DNA of 8,963 nt from Verrucomicrobiota bacterium. Lineage in GTDB: Bacteria; Verrucomicrobiota; Verrucomicrobiia; Chthoniobacterales; Terrimicrobiaceae. The notes beneath the pieces were generated by a model. That model had not been told where the DNA came from. It worked only from the letters and a program-made list of their open reading frames with translations, and ran no database searches. This document shows, piece after piece, positions 1 through 5,351 of the stretch; the first letter of the stretch is position 1, and each line of letters begins with the position of its first letter. The position numbers and the translations under genes are program-made. The DNA is taken from positions 1 through 8,963 of the forward strand of contig JAPLTI010000194.1 in the NCBI GenBank assembly GCA_026398285.1, in the 5' to 3' direction.

Positions 1-75
1 AAAATCACTTCCACGCCGGCCATCAAGAATCTTCAAGAAGCCCTGCACCGGGCTGCCGTGAAGAATCCCGAATGA
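1..75 (+). CDS. C-terminal end of an upstream protein, probably ABC transporter ATP-binding subunit (partial)
   Basis: An open frame runs from base 1 to a TGA at 73-75 and encodes 24 residues beginning KITSTPAIKNLQEALHRAA. The TGA overlaps the ATG of the following permease gene (ATGA at 72-75), so the two genes are almost certainly one operon and translationally coupled. The first residues, KIT, would fit the end of the 'DGKI' strand that closes most LolD/MacB-type ATPases, followed by a short charged tail. FtsX/MacB-type permeases are usually encoded beside such an ATPase. The ATPase identity is therefore inference from context; no Walker or signature motif is inside the window. Confidence 0.55.
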   Translation, partial: KITSTPAIKNLQEALHRAAVKNPE

Positions 76-1916
76 CTCCCCGATTTGCGGCTCTTTTCTG
101 GAGGCAGATTGTCCGTCCATGGGCCGCACACCCCCTTCTGCCGCTTCTCAACATCCTCGGCATAGCCATTGGCGTCGCGGTTTTCCTGTCGATTCAGATG
201 GCAAATCGAGGGGCTCTGGCGAGTTTTCAAAATGCCGTTGGCCTCGTTGCAGGTCGCGCGAATCTGGAAATCCGGGGCGATCTGCCTGAAGAGATTTTTC
301 CGCTCGTTGTTAAGACTCCCGGCGTCAGTTCGGCCACGCCGCTTGTCGAGGGCATCGCCACATTGCCGCAGCGCCCCGGCGATTACTTGCGCATTCTCGG
401 AGTGGACCCTTTCACCGGCTCCAACTTGAGGGTCTTTGAACTCATCGATCCGGCTGGCGCCCCGCTCGATTTGGAAATGTGGCTGAGGGAGCCGGATGTC
501 ATTGCACTGCCTCCTGGTCGTGAACTGCCTGAGGAATTCCGTGTTCTGGCCGCCGGTCGCTCCGTGACCTTGCGACATGGATTTGATCTGAAGACAGACG
601 ATGCGGCCGTGGCATCCGATCCCCGCATCGCTGCGATGGATATCGGCTGGGCGCAGCAGTTGCTCGATTTGGGAGGACGCCTCACATCGATCCAGATTCG
701 CGTCGAGGATCCCCTCGCGCTGGATTCCGTCATGGAAGCGCTCAGAAAAATTGCTCCTCCGGATGCGCTCATCGGTCCTCCAGCCAGGCGGGGTGCGGAG
801 ACCGAGCTCATGCTGGCTGCCTTCCAGCTCAACCTGACTGCTCTGAGCCTCGTCTCGATGGTCGTGGGAGTTTATCTCATCTACAACAGCCTCTCGGCGG
901 CCGTCGTCCGCAGGCGGCATGAAATCGGGATCCTTCGCGCAAACGGGGCCACCAAGCTCGAAGTGATGGCGCTTTTTCTCGGAGAAGGCCTCTGCTGCGG
1001 ATTTCTGGGAACGCTGCTCGGCCTCGCGCTGGCGGGCCCGTTGGCTGCTCTCCTGGCGGCGCCTGTGAGCCAGACGGTTTCCTCCCTTTATGCACTGGTG
1101 ACGATTGAGCGTCCTGTTCTCACTCCTGGTCAAGTGCTGCTGGCCTTTGCCGCCGGCCTCGGAGCCTCGCTCATCGCCGCTTGGCGTCCGGCATCGGAAG
1201 CGGCGGCCTGCGACCCTGCTCTCGTGATTCGCCCGGGCTCACAGGGCGACTCGTTCTCGCATGAATCCCGCCACTGGGGAATGTGGGGCGCCGCCTGTCT
1301 TCTCCACTCGGCAGGGCTCTCTTGGGGCGCGCTCCATGGCGGTGGAAAATTTCTCGGGTTCGCCTCGGTGGCTTTCCTGATAGCTGGTTTTTCGCTTCTC
1401 GTCCCAGCGGTGGTGAATTCCTTTGTCCGCGTCGTTCACGGGCCGGGATGGATGGTCCGTCTCGCCGCCCAGCACCTCGGGCGCTCCCTGCATCGCAATG
1501 CCGTTACCATCGCTGCCCTTGCTGTGGCTGTCGCCATGACGGTGAGCGTTTCCGTGATGATCCACTCGTTCCGGGCCAGCGTGACCTCTTGGCTTGGCAA
1601 CACTCTCGTTGCCGATCTTTTTATCGCCCCCGCCGCCAATGAAATTGCAGGTCTCCAGAGTTTCCTGCCATCCGCCGCTGTCGAATGGGTGCACCGCGAT
1701 CCCCGCTTGAAGGAACTCGCCACCTTCCGTGAAATGCCGGTGCCTTGGGGCGAAAAGAGTGCCAATCTCGCGATCATCGAGGGCAGCGCGCGCGGCGAAT
1801 TCCGGGCATGGTCGCCGTCTCGGAGAGCTTTGCGAATCGCCATGGCACAAAGCCCGGGGATGTTCTGGAGTTTTCCTCACCCAAGGGGCCGGCTGCATTT
1901 CGGGTTGTTGGAGTGA
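72..1916 (+). CDS. FtsX/MacB-type ABC transporter permease, N-terminal part (frameshifted)
   Basis: This is the first three quarters of a large permease of the double-FtsX type, the class that works with a LolD-like ATPase to move lipids, lipoproteins or peptides out of the inner membrane. Visible order: a transmembrane helix at about residues 22-44, a periplasmic MacB-like domain (about 45-245), then three helices (about 255-275, 300-325, 353-371) forming the first FtsX domain with the motif RRHEIGILRANGA at 281-293. Further helices lie at about 428-450 and 476-498, followed by the start of a second periplasmic domain. Family-like sequence stops near residue 577 (about base 1802). The remaining residues, from AWSPSRRALR to the TGA at 1914-1916, are out-of-frame read-through. 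The true continuation is in the frame of the next feature. The start is the ATG overlapping the upstream stop. The product is probably non-functional unless the shift is a sequence error. The substrate is unknown. Confidence 0.8.
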   Translation: MTPRFAALFWRQIVRPWAAHPLLPLLNILGIAIGVAVFLSIQMANRGALASFQNAVGLVAGRANLEIRGDLPEEIFPLVVKTPGVSSATPLVEGIATLPQRPGDYLRILGVDPFTGSNLRVFELIDPAGAPLDLEMWLREPDVIALPPGRELPEEFRVLAAGRSVTLRHGFDLKTDDAAVASDPRIAAMDIGWAQQLLDLGGRLTSIQIRVEDPLALDSVMEALRKIAPPDALIGPPARRGAETELMLAAFQLNLTALSLVSMVVGVYLIYNSLSAAVVRRRHEIGILRANGATKLEVMALFLGEGLCCGFLGTLLGLALAGPLAALLAAPVSQTVSSLYALVTIERPVLTPGQVLLAFAAGLGASLIAAWRPASEAAACDPALVIRPGSQGDSFSHESRHWGMWGAACLLHSAGLSWGALHGGGKFLGFASVAFLIAGFSLLVPAVVNSFVRVVHGPGWMVRLAAQHLGRSLHRNAVTIAALAVAVAMTVSVSVMIHSFRASVTSWLGNTLVADLFIAPAANEIAGLQSFLPSAAVEWVHRDPRLKELATFREMPVPWGEKSANLAIIEGSARGEFRAWSPSRRALRIAMAQSPGMFWSFPHPRGRLHFGLLE

Positions 1917-2545
1917 TCAAGGATTTCACGCGAGATAGCGGGCTGGTGATGATCGATCGACCGAACTTCCGCCAATTCTGGAGCGATGAACGCCTTCACT
2001 CGCTTTCGATCAGCTTGCGTGATCCCGCCAACGCAGCCGCATTCGCCGAGGATTTTCGAGCAGCCTTCGGGCGTGCGGGCGAGTTTTCGATCTATACAAA
2101 TTCCGACCTGCGCCGCCGCGTCATGGAAATTTTCGACCAGACCTTCGCCGTCACTTCCGTCCTGCGGGCGATCGCTGTGGTCGTGGCGATCGCGGGCGTC
2201 CTGCTCTCGCTCACCACACTCGTTGTGGAGCGCGAGCGCGAAATCGGCATCCTTCGTTCCCAAGGCGCCTCCTGCGGCCAAGTGCGTGGTTTGATCCTTT
2301 CCGAAGCGGCCATGATCGGTCTGCTCTCCGCCGTCGTGGGACTTCTCTGTGGCGCTTCCATGGCCATGGTGCTCACTTGGGTCATCAATAAAGCCTTCTT
2401 CGGTTGGACCATCGAACTCCGCTACCCGCTCGGCGTCCTCCTCTCGACTCCGCTCTGGATCATCCCGGCTGCCGTCTTCGCTGCGTGGCTCCCCGCTCGC
2501 CGCGCCTCGCTCATTCCGCCCGCCAGAGCGCTCCGGTTTGAGTAA
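1808..2545 (+). CDS. FtsX/MacB-type ABC transporter permease, C-terminal part (frameshifted)
   Basis: This is the remainder of the same permease, in a different reading frame (shifted by -1). From the in-frame ATG at 1808 it gives 245 residues; the open frame itself reaches back to a TTG at 1745, but those extra codons do not look like the family. Residues 1-40 (VAVSESFANRHGTKPGD, then FRVVGVIKDF) match the usual end of a MacB-type periplasmic domain. The second FtsX domain follows, with helices at about 117-140, 165-192 and 210-230 and the motif EREREIGILRSQGA at 141-154. That motif repeats the one in the first half, so the permease is an internal duplication. It ends in ARRASLIPPARALRFE, a typical FtsX-family C-terminus. 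No Shine-Dalgarno sequence precedes 1808, so separate translation is doubtful. The two pieces together span 2474 bases, about the normal length for a permease of some 820-850 residues. Confidence 0.75.
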   Translation: MVAVSESFANRHGTKPGDVLEFSSPKGPAAFRVVGVIKDFTRDSGLVMIDRPNFRQFWSDERLHSLSISLRDPANAAAFAEDFRAAFGRAGEFSIYTNSDLRRRVMEIFDQTFAVTSVLRAIAVVVAIAGVLLSLTTLVVEREREIGILRSQGASCGQVRGLILSEAAMIGLLSAVVGLLCGASMAMVLTWVINKAFFGWTIELRYPLGVLLSTPLWIIPAAVFAAWLPARRASLIPPARALRFE

Positions 2546-2606
2546 GGGAACCCCGCGCCGGTTTTCGCTCCCCTCGAGTTGAGCTTTCTTGGTAATTGTC
2601 CAATGA

Positions 2607-3431
2607 ATGAAAAATCTCTTTGTCTTTTTGACTGTTTTCTTTGGCTTCTCAGTCTTCGTCTCTGCGGCTGATCCCGCAAATGCGGCCGCCGTCGTGGATT
2701 GGTCGGCTGGCTGGATTCAAAGTCCCAGCGCATGGGCGACTCTCGCTCTCCTGGTCGGGCTCGAGCTGGTGCTGGGCATCGACAACATCCTGGTCATCAC
2801 GCTAGCCGTGGGGCGTATCGATCCGTCGCTCAGGGACAAGGCGCGGATGATTGGGTTGTTTCTGGCACTGGCCATGCGTCTCGCAGCCCTTTGTGGAGCG
2901 AGTCTGCTTATCAGTATGAGCAATCCGGTGACCTCGCTTTTTGGGTTCAACCTCTCGGTAAAAGATCTCATCCTGCTCAGCGGCGGTCTGTTTCTCACAT
3001 GGAAGGCGGTGAAGGAAATCCACCACTGCGTGGAACATCCCACACCGCAAGGTGGCACGGGCGTTGGCGGTGCTGTGACGGCAACCTTCGCCTCGGCCAT
3101 TCTTCAGATCGTGCTTCTGGATGCGGTTTTCTCGATTGATTCGGTGATCACGGCTGTGGGTCTCACATCCAGCATGCAGCTGATCATCATAGCAGTGTTG
3201 GGTTCATTTGGAGTCGTGCTGGCTTTTGCCAAACCCATCGGGGAGTTCGTCGTCCGCCATGCCGCTCTAAAAATCTTGGCACTCTCTTTTCTGGTCTGCA
3301 TCGGAATGACCTTGATTCTTGAAGGTCTGCACAAGCATGTGGAAAAGGAATTCCTCTACCTGCCCATGGGATTCGCCTTGCTGGTGGAAATGCTGCAAAT
3401 GCGCGCAAGCCGGAATGCGACCCGCAAGTAA
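2607..3431 (+). CDS. TerC family integral membrane protein (predicted metal ion exporter)
   Basis: This 274-residue membrane protein belongs to the TerC family (TerC, Alx/MntX, YkoY/YceF relatives). Characterised members export manganese or help metallate exported proteins. The two family signatures are present: GLELVLGIDNILVI at 51-64 and LLDAVFSIDSVITAVG at 170-185. These acidic intramembrane segments, with Asp and neighbouring polar residues, are the presumed ion site. About seven hydrophobic segments follow. Residues 1-20 (MKNLFVFLTVFFGFSVFVSA) look like a cleavable signal peptide ahead of the TerC domain proper, which begins near residue 40. The start is ATG 2607; an overlapping ATG at 2603 is in another frame. 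There is no convincing Shine-Dalgarno sequence. It lies 61 bases after the permease remnant and 54 bases before dedA on the same strand, so co-transcription with dedA is possible. Substrate specificity cannot be read from the sequence. Confidence 0.88.
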   Translation: MKNLFVFLTVFFGFSVFVSAADPANAAAVVDWSAGWIQSPSAWATLALLVGLELVLGIDNILVITLAVGRIDPSLRDKARMIGLFLALAMRLAALCGASLLISMSNPVTSLFGFNLSVKDLILLSGGLFLTWKAVKEIHHCVEHPTPQGGTGVGGAVTATFASAILQIVLLDAVFSIDSVITAVGLTSSMQLIIIAVLGSFGVVLAFAKPIGEFVVRHAALKILALSFLVCIGMTLILEGLHKHVEKEFLYLPMGFALLVEMLQMRASRNATRK

Positions 3432-3434
3432 TAA

Positions 3435-3475
3435 TGCTGGGCGATTTCATTTGCCTTGCCCCAGACCGCCGAGCA
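3435..3475 (+). promoter_or_regulatory. Inverted repeat with two alternative pairings between terC-family gene and dedA
   Basis: TGCTGGGCG (3435-3443) can pair with CGCCGAGCA (3467-3475) over nine positions with one central mismatch. The same left arm can instead pair as CTGGGC with GCCCCAG (3437-3442 and 3458-3464, one bulge). The two pairings exclude each other, and the outer one ends 10 bases before the dedA ATG. No T tract follows, so it is not a standard terminator. It could be an RNA structure affecting dedA translation, or chance in GC-rich DNA. Confidence 0.25.
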
Positions 3476-3485
3476 TAACACCGCG

Positions 3486-4133
3486 ATGAGTGAGTTTATT
3501 GATTTTTTCCTGAACGCCGAAAAGCACCTCGAGTGGTTTATCAAAAACTACGATGTGTGGATTTACGCCCTGCTTTTCGCCATCATTTTCTGTGAGACTG
3601 GCCTCATCGTGACGCCTTTTTTGCCCGGTGATTCCCTACTTTTCGCCGTGGGAGCCCTTGCTGGCAAAGGTCTCATCGATTGGAAAATCATCACCCCCCT
3701 GCTGTTGGTGGCTGCCATCGTCGGCGATGGCGTGAACTACGCGATCGGAAAATGGCTGGGACCAAAGGTCTTTCACTACGAGTCGAACCGCTTTCTCAAC
3801 AAGGCCCACCTCATGAAAGCGCACGCCTTCTACGAAAAATACGGTGGACGCGCCATCATTCTGGCCCGCTTCGTTCCCATCGTTCGCACCTTCGCGCCCT
3901 TTGTGGCCGGCGTCGGCTCGATGACCTACTCCAAATTTGCCTTCTATAACGTGACCGGTGCGGTCCTCTGGATCGGAATCTTCCTCGGCGGCGGCTACTA
4001 CTTCGGCGGCCTCGAAATCGTGCAGAAAAACATGAAGCTCGTGATCCTCGGAATCATCGTGGTTTCAGTCCTGCCGATCGCGTGGGAATTCTTCAAAGCC
4101 TGGCTTGAAAAACGCCGCGAGAAGGCGGCGTAG
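3486..4133 (+). CDS. DedA family membrane protein (SNARE-associated/VTT domain)
   Basis: This 215-residue inner-membrane protein belongs to the DedA/Tvp38 family. Family members include undecaprenyl-phosphate and phospholipid flippases, and they affect envelope homeostasis and membrane potential. Visible signatures: E37 and the segment TPFLPGDSLLFAVG at 43-56 (re-entrant loop 1), then DGVNYAIGKWLG at 81-92. The second re-entrant loop is ARFVPIVRTFAPFVAGVGSM at 127-146, with the conserved arginines R128 and R134, followed by NVTGAVLWIGIFLGGGYYFG. A C-terminal helix (about 186-206) ends in a basic tail. I chose ATG 3486; the frame is open to a TTG at 3456, but those ten extra residues are not family-like. 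It follows the TerC-family gene on the same strand and converges on the xre-immA pair. The exact lipid substrate is unknown; family assignment is secure. Confidence 0.9.
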   Translation: MSEFIDFFLNAEKHLEWFIKNYDVWIYALLFAIIFCETGLIVTPFLPGDSLLFAVGALAGKGLIDWKIITPLLLVAAIVGDGVNYAIGKWLGPKVFHYESNRFLNKAHLMKAHAFYEKYGGRAIILARFVPIVRTFAPFVAGVGSMTYSKFAFYNVTGAVLWIGIFLGGGYYFGGLEIVQKNMKLVILGIIVVSVLPIAWEFFKAWLEKRREKAA

Positions 4134-4140
4134 GTTTGAG
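4112..4140 (+). terminator. GC-rich stem-loop on the dedA stop codon, possible weak terminator
   Basis: ACGCCGC (4112-4118) and GCGGCGT (4125-4131) form a perfect 7-bp stem with a six-base loop. The right arm ends on the first base of the dedA TAG. The following bases AGGTTTGAGTT carry only a poor T tract. The position at the end of the plus-strand gene run suggests termination, but the structure lies mostly inside coding sequence, so chance is possible. Confidence 0.35.
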
Positions 4141-4155
4141 TTACCGCTCCTCGCG

Positions 4156-4196
4156 AGTTGGATTCACCAGCCAGCCGTCCTGCTTTGAATCCAACT
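4156..4196. repeat. Perfect 11-bp inverted repeat between convergent dedA and immA-like genes
   Basis: AGTTGGATTCA (4156-4166) and TGAATCCAACT (4186-4196) are perfect reverse complements separated by 19 bases. The right arm meets the TAA of the immA-like gene (4196-4198). It could act as a bidirectional stem-loop between two convergent transcripts. Neither strand shows a following T tract, so it is not a classical intrinsic terminator. Another possibility is a boundary scar of the inserted xre-immA module. Confidence 0.55.
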
Positions 4197-4798
4197 TAAG
4201 AGGCTGTCCATAATCCGTCGCGATCAAGACGGACGGCGATGACTTGTGAGTTCACGCCAAAGCGAGGTGCAATTTTTTCTGCGAATTTGTCGCGTAGCGG
4301 GCCGCTTGTCATGAAATTTGGAACCAATCGTTCGGCCTCTGGTGCAAACTCGTCAAACAGTGCCGCGAGCCGTGTTTCCGGAACAAGGAGACGCCCGGCA
4401 AACTCATTTGCTTCCTGCTCCACAGTATATTTGCGGCCGTGATTGTTTGCCGTCCAACGCGCGAAATCGTGTAGGGATTTGAAATCGGATTCCTGCGGAA
4501 GATCCCGATGAAGAAAGTAGTGGGCGAGCTCATGTGCCACCGTGAAGCGCAATCGGTTGAGTTTCCATTCCGGGCCTCTTTCCATCAACACGTATTGCTC
4601 GGCATCCAGATAGATGCCGCTGAAATCGACCTTGATGGCCGCATCCACTCGATACTTCGCCGCCAAGTCGTCAAATGGAATGGCGTCCAGACCGATATCG
4701 ATTTCAAAAAAAGTAAAAACATCAATAGGCGTGCGATCTTCTTCTAAGATTTCGAAATCGCCTCGTAGTTCTTCGATTTTGTCCCAAACATGTTCCAT
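4196..4798 (-). CDS. ImmA/IrrE family zinc metallo-endopeptidase (M78)
   Basis: This 200-residue cytoplasmic peptidase has the ImmA/IrrE (DUF955, M78, COG2856) core. The catalytic zinc motif is seen in RFTVAHELAHYFLH (residues 84-97, HELAH at 89-93). It is followed by VEQEANEFAGRLLVP (126-140), the usual second conserved block that supplies a further acidic zinc ligand. There is no fused helix-turn-helix and no signal peptide. In known systems such proteases cleave the partner Xre-type repressor (ImmA on ImmR in ICEBs1, IrrE on DdrO in Deinococcus). Here the likely partner is the gene 12 bases upstream, so the pair is probably one transcript. The ATG at 4798 has no clear Shine-Dalgarno sequence, suggesting translational coupling. 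GC is visibly lower than in flanking genes (a 60-base sample at 4681-4740 is 40%). Family assignment is firm; the cleavage target is inferred. Confidence 0.88.
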   Translation of the reverse strand: MEHVWDKIEELRGDFEILEEDRTPIDVFTFFEIDIGLDAIPFDDLAAKYRVDAAIKVDFSGIYLDAEQYVLMERGPEWKLNRLRFTVAHELAHYFLHRDLPQESDFKSLHDFARWTANNHGRKYTVEQEANEFAGRLLVPETRLAALFDEFAPEAERLVPNFMTSGPLRDKFAEKIAPRFGVNSQVIAVRLDRDGLWTAS

Positions 4799-4810
4799 GG
4801 GCGGGATGGG

Positions 4811-5182
4811 TTACGGGGCGTCGGCGGTGTGGAGTTGCTTGATGTCCTTAGCAAGGCTCTTCAGTTCCTTCTCGCTGAGTTCGTGACCCCGGGCCGCACG
4901 AAAGAAGGCGGGAAGCGCCCTTTGAAGGATTGCGTGATCGGCTACATCAGCAGGAATTTCGCGTCTTTGAAGAGCAGCTTCATCCATGAAAGACAGTTTT
5001 TTCGTGCCAGCGAGCCCAAAGAAATCCGCTAACCGCTCCAGAAGAGTGATGTCACCAGGAGGCGGATTCACCCCGCGTTCGACCTTGCTCCAATTGCTGG
5101 GATCGAGGCCGTTTTGTGCACAGAAGTCGCGCAAAGTTAATCTTTTCTGAATTCGAAGAGATTTGATGGTTTCGTTAAACAT
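4811..5182 (-). CDS. Xre-family helix-turn-helix transcriptional repressor
   Basis: This 123-residue DNA-binding protein has a Cro/C1-type helix-turn-helix at about residues 5-58. The segments RLTLRDFCAQNGLDPSNWS and KVERGVNPPP cover helices 2-4, and ITLLERLADFFGL closes the domain. Residues 60-123 form a charged helical tail (ELSEKELKSLAKDIKQLH) that may dimerise or carry the protease-sensitive site. The start is set at ATG 5182. The frame continues open to a TTG at 5227, but starting there would translate the palindrome at 5199-5220 and add residues unlike the family. It is the first gene of a two-gene unit with the ImmA/IrrE protease, the classical repressor-then-protease order. It probably represses its own promoter. 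It could also be the antitoxin half of an Xre-COG2856 module. No divergent target gene is adjacent; metG ends upstream in the same orientation. Confidence 0.87.
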   Translation of the reverse strand: MFNETIKSLRIQKRLTLRDFCAQNGLDPSNWSKVERGVNPPPGDITLLERLADFFGLAGTKKLSFMDEAALQRREIPADVADHAILQRALPAFFRAARGHELSEKELKSLAKDIKQLHTADAP

Positions 5183-5198
5183 AGGAATGCTTTCGTTG

Positions 5199-5220
5199 GT
5201 GTGGTAGCAAAATACCACAC
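5199..5220 (-). promoter_or_regulatory. Probable autoregulatory operator of the xre-immA unit
   Basis: GTGTGGTA (5199-5206) and TACCACAC (5213-5220) form a perfect 8-bp inverted repeat with a six-base spacer. The dyad ends 16 bases before the repressor ATG at 5182. On the minus strand a TTGACG (5227-5222) abuts it, and a TATTTT (5214-5209) lies in its centre. These resemble promoter elements but are not properly spaced with each other. The size and position are typical of a C1/Xre dimer site. Binding by this repressor is inferred. Confidence 0.68.
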
Positions 5221-5330
5221 TCGTCAAGTCCCTGTTTTTGAAAAAATCTTGGACACCGTTTCACCCCAATTGCACCGGTCTAGCTTGGACACTTGAATAG
5301 TTAATGGAGTTGATGAAATGATTATTTCCG
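5221..5330. other. AT-rich gap between metG and xre with a 9-bp direct repeat
   Basis: No coding sequence is credible here. CTTGGACAC occurs at 5248-5256 and again at 5284-5292, 36 bases apart, inside a stretch that is about 40% GC in the 5281-5340 sample. The minus-strand promoter of xre-immA should lie at the left side. Repeated short motifs can mark transposon ends or a regulator site, but I recognise no specific element. Confidence 0.4.
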
Positions 5331-5351
5331 GCAGAGTCGCTCTACTCCTGC
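5331..5351 (-). terminator. Hairpin overlapping the metG stop codon, possible weak terminator
   Basis: GCAGAGT (5331-5337) pairs with ACTC-C-TGC (5344-5351), a 7-bp stem with one bulged base and a six-base loop. It spans the metG TAG at 5344-5342. On the minus strand it is followed by CGGAAATAATCATTT, without a T run. It may slow or end metG operon transcription before xre, but the case is weak. Confidence 0.28.

Noticed and set aside
33..1133. A 366-codon open frame antisense to the ABC permease
   Set aside because: Its composition is Arg/Gln/His-rich without domains, and the opposite strand encodes a clear FtsX-family protein; it is a shadow of GC-rich coding sequence.
1745..1816. Programmed -1 frameshifting to join the two permease pieces
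   Set aside because: I see no X-XXY-YYZ slippery heptamer near the 1797-1807 junction; the GAAAAG near 1752 is not canonical, and a shift there would give non-conserved residues.
2546..2606. Manganese (yybP-ykoY) riboswitch before the TerC-family gene
   Set aside because: The gap is only 61 bases and lacks the conserved loop motifs of that riboswitch class; no good hairpin pair was found.
3456..3485. Upstream TTG start for the dedA gene
   Set aside because: The ten extra residues are not family-like, and ATG 3486 gives the normal DedA length.
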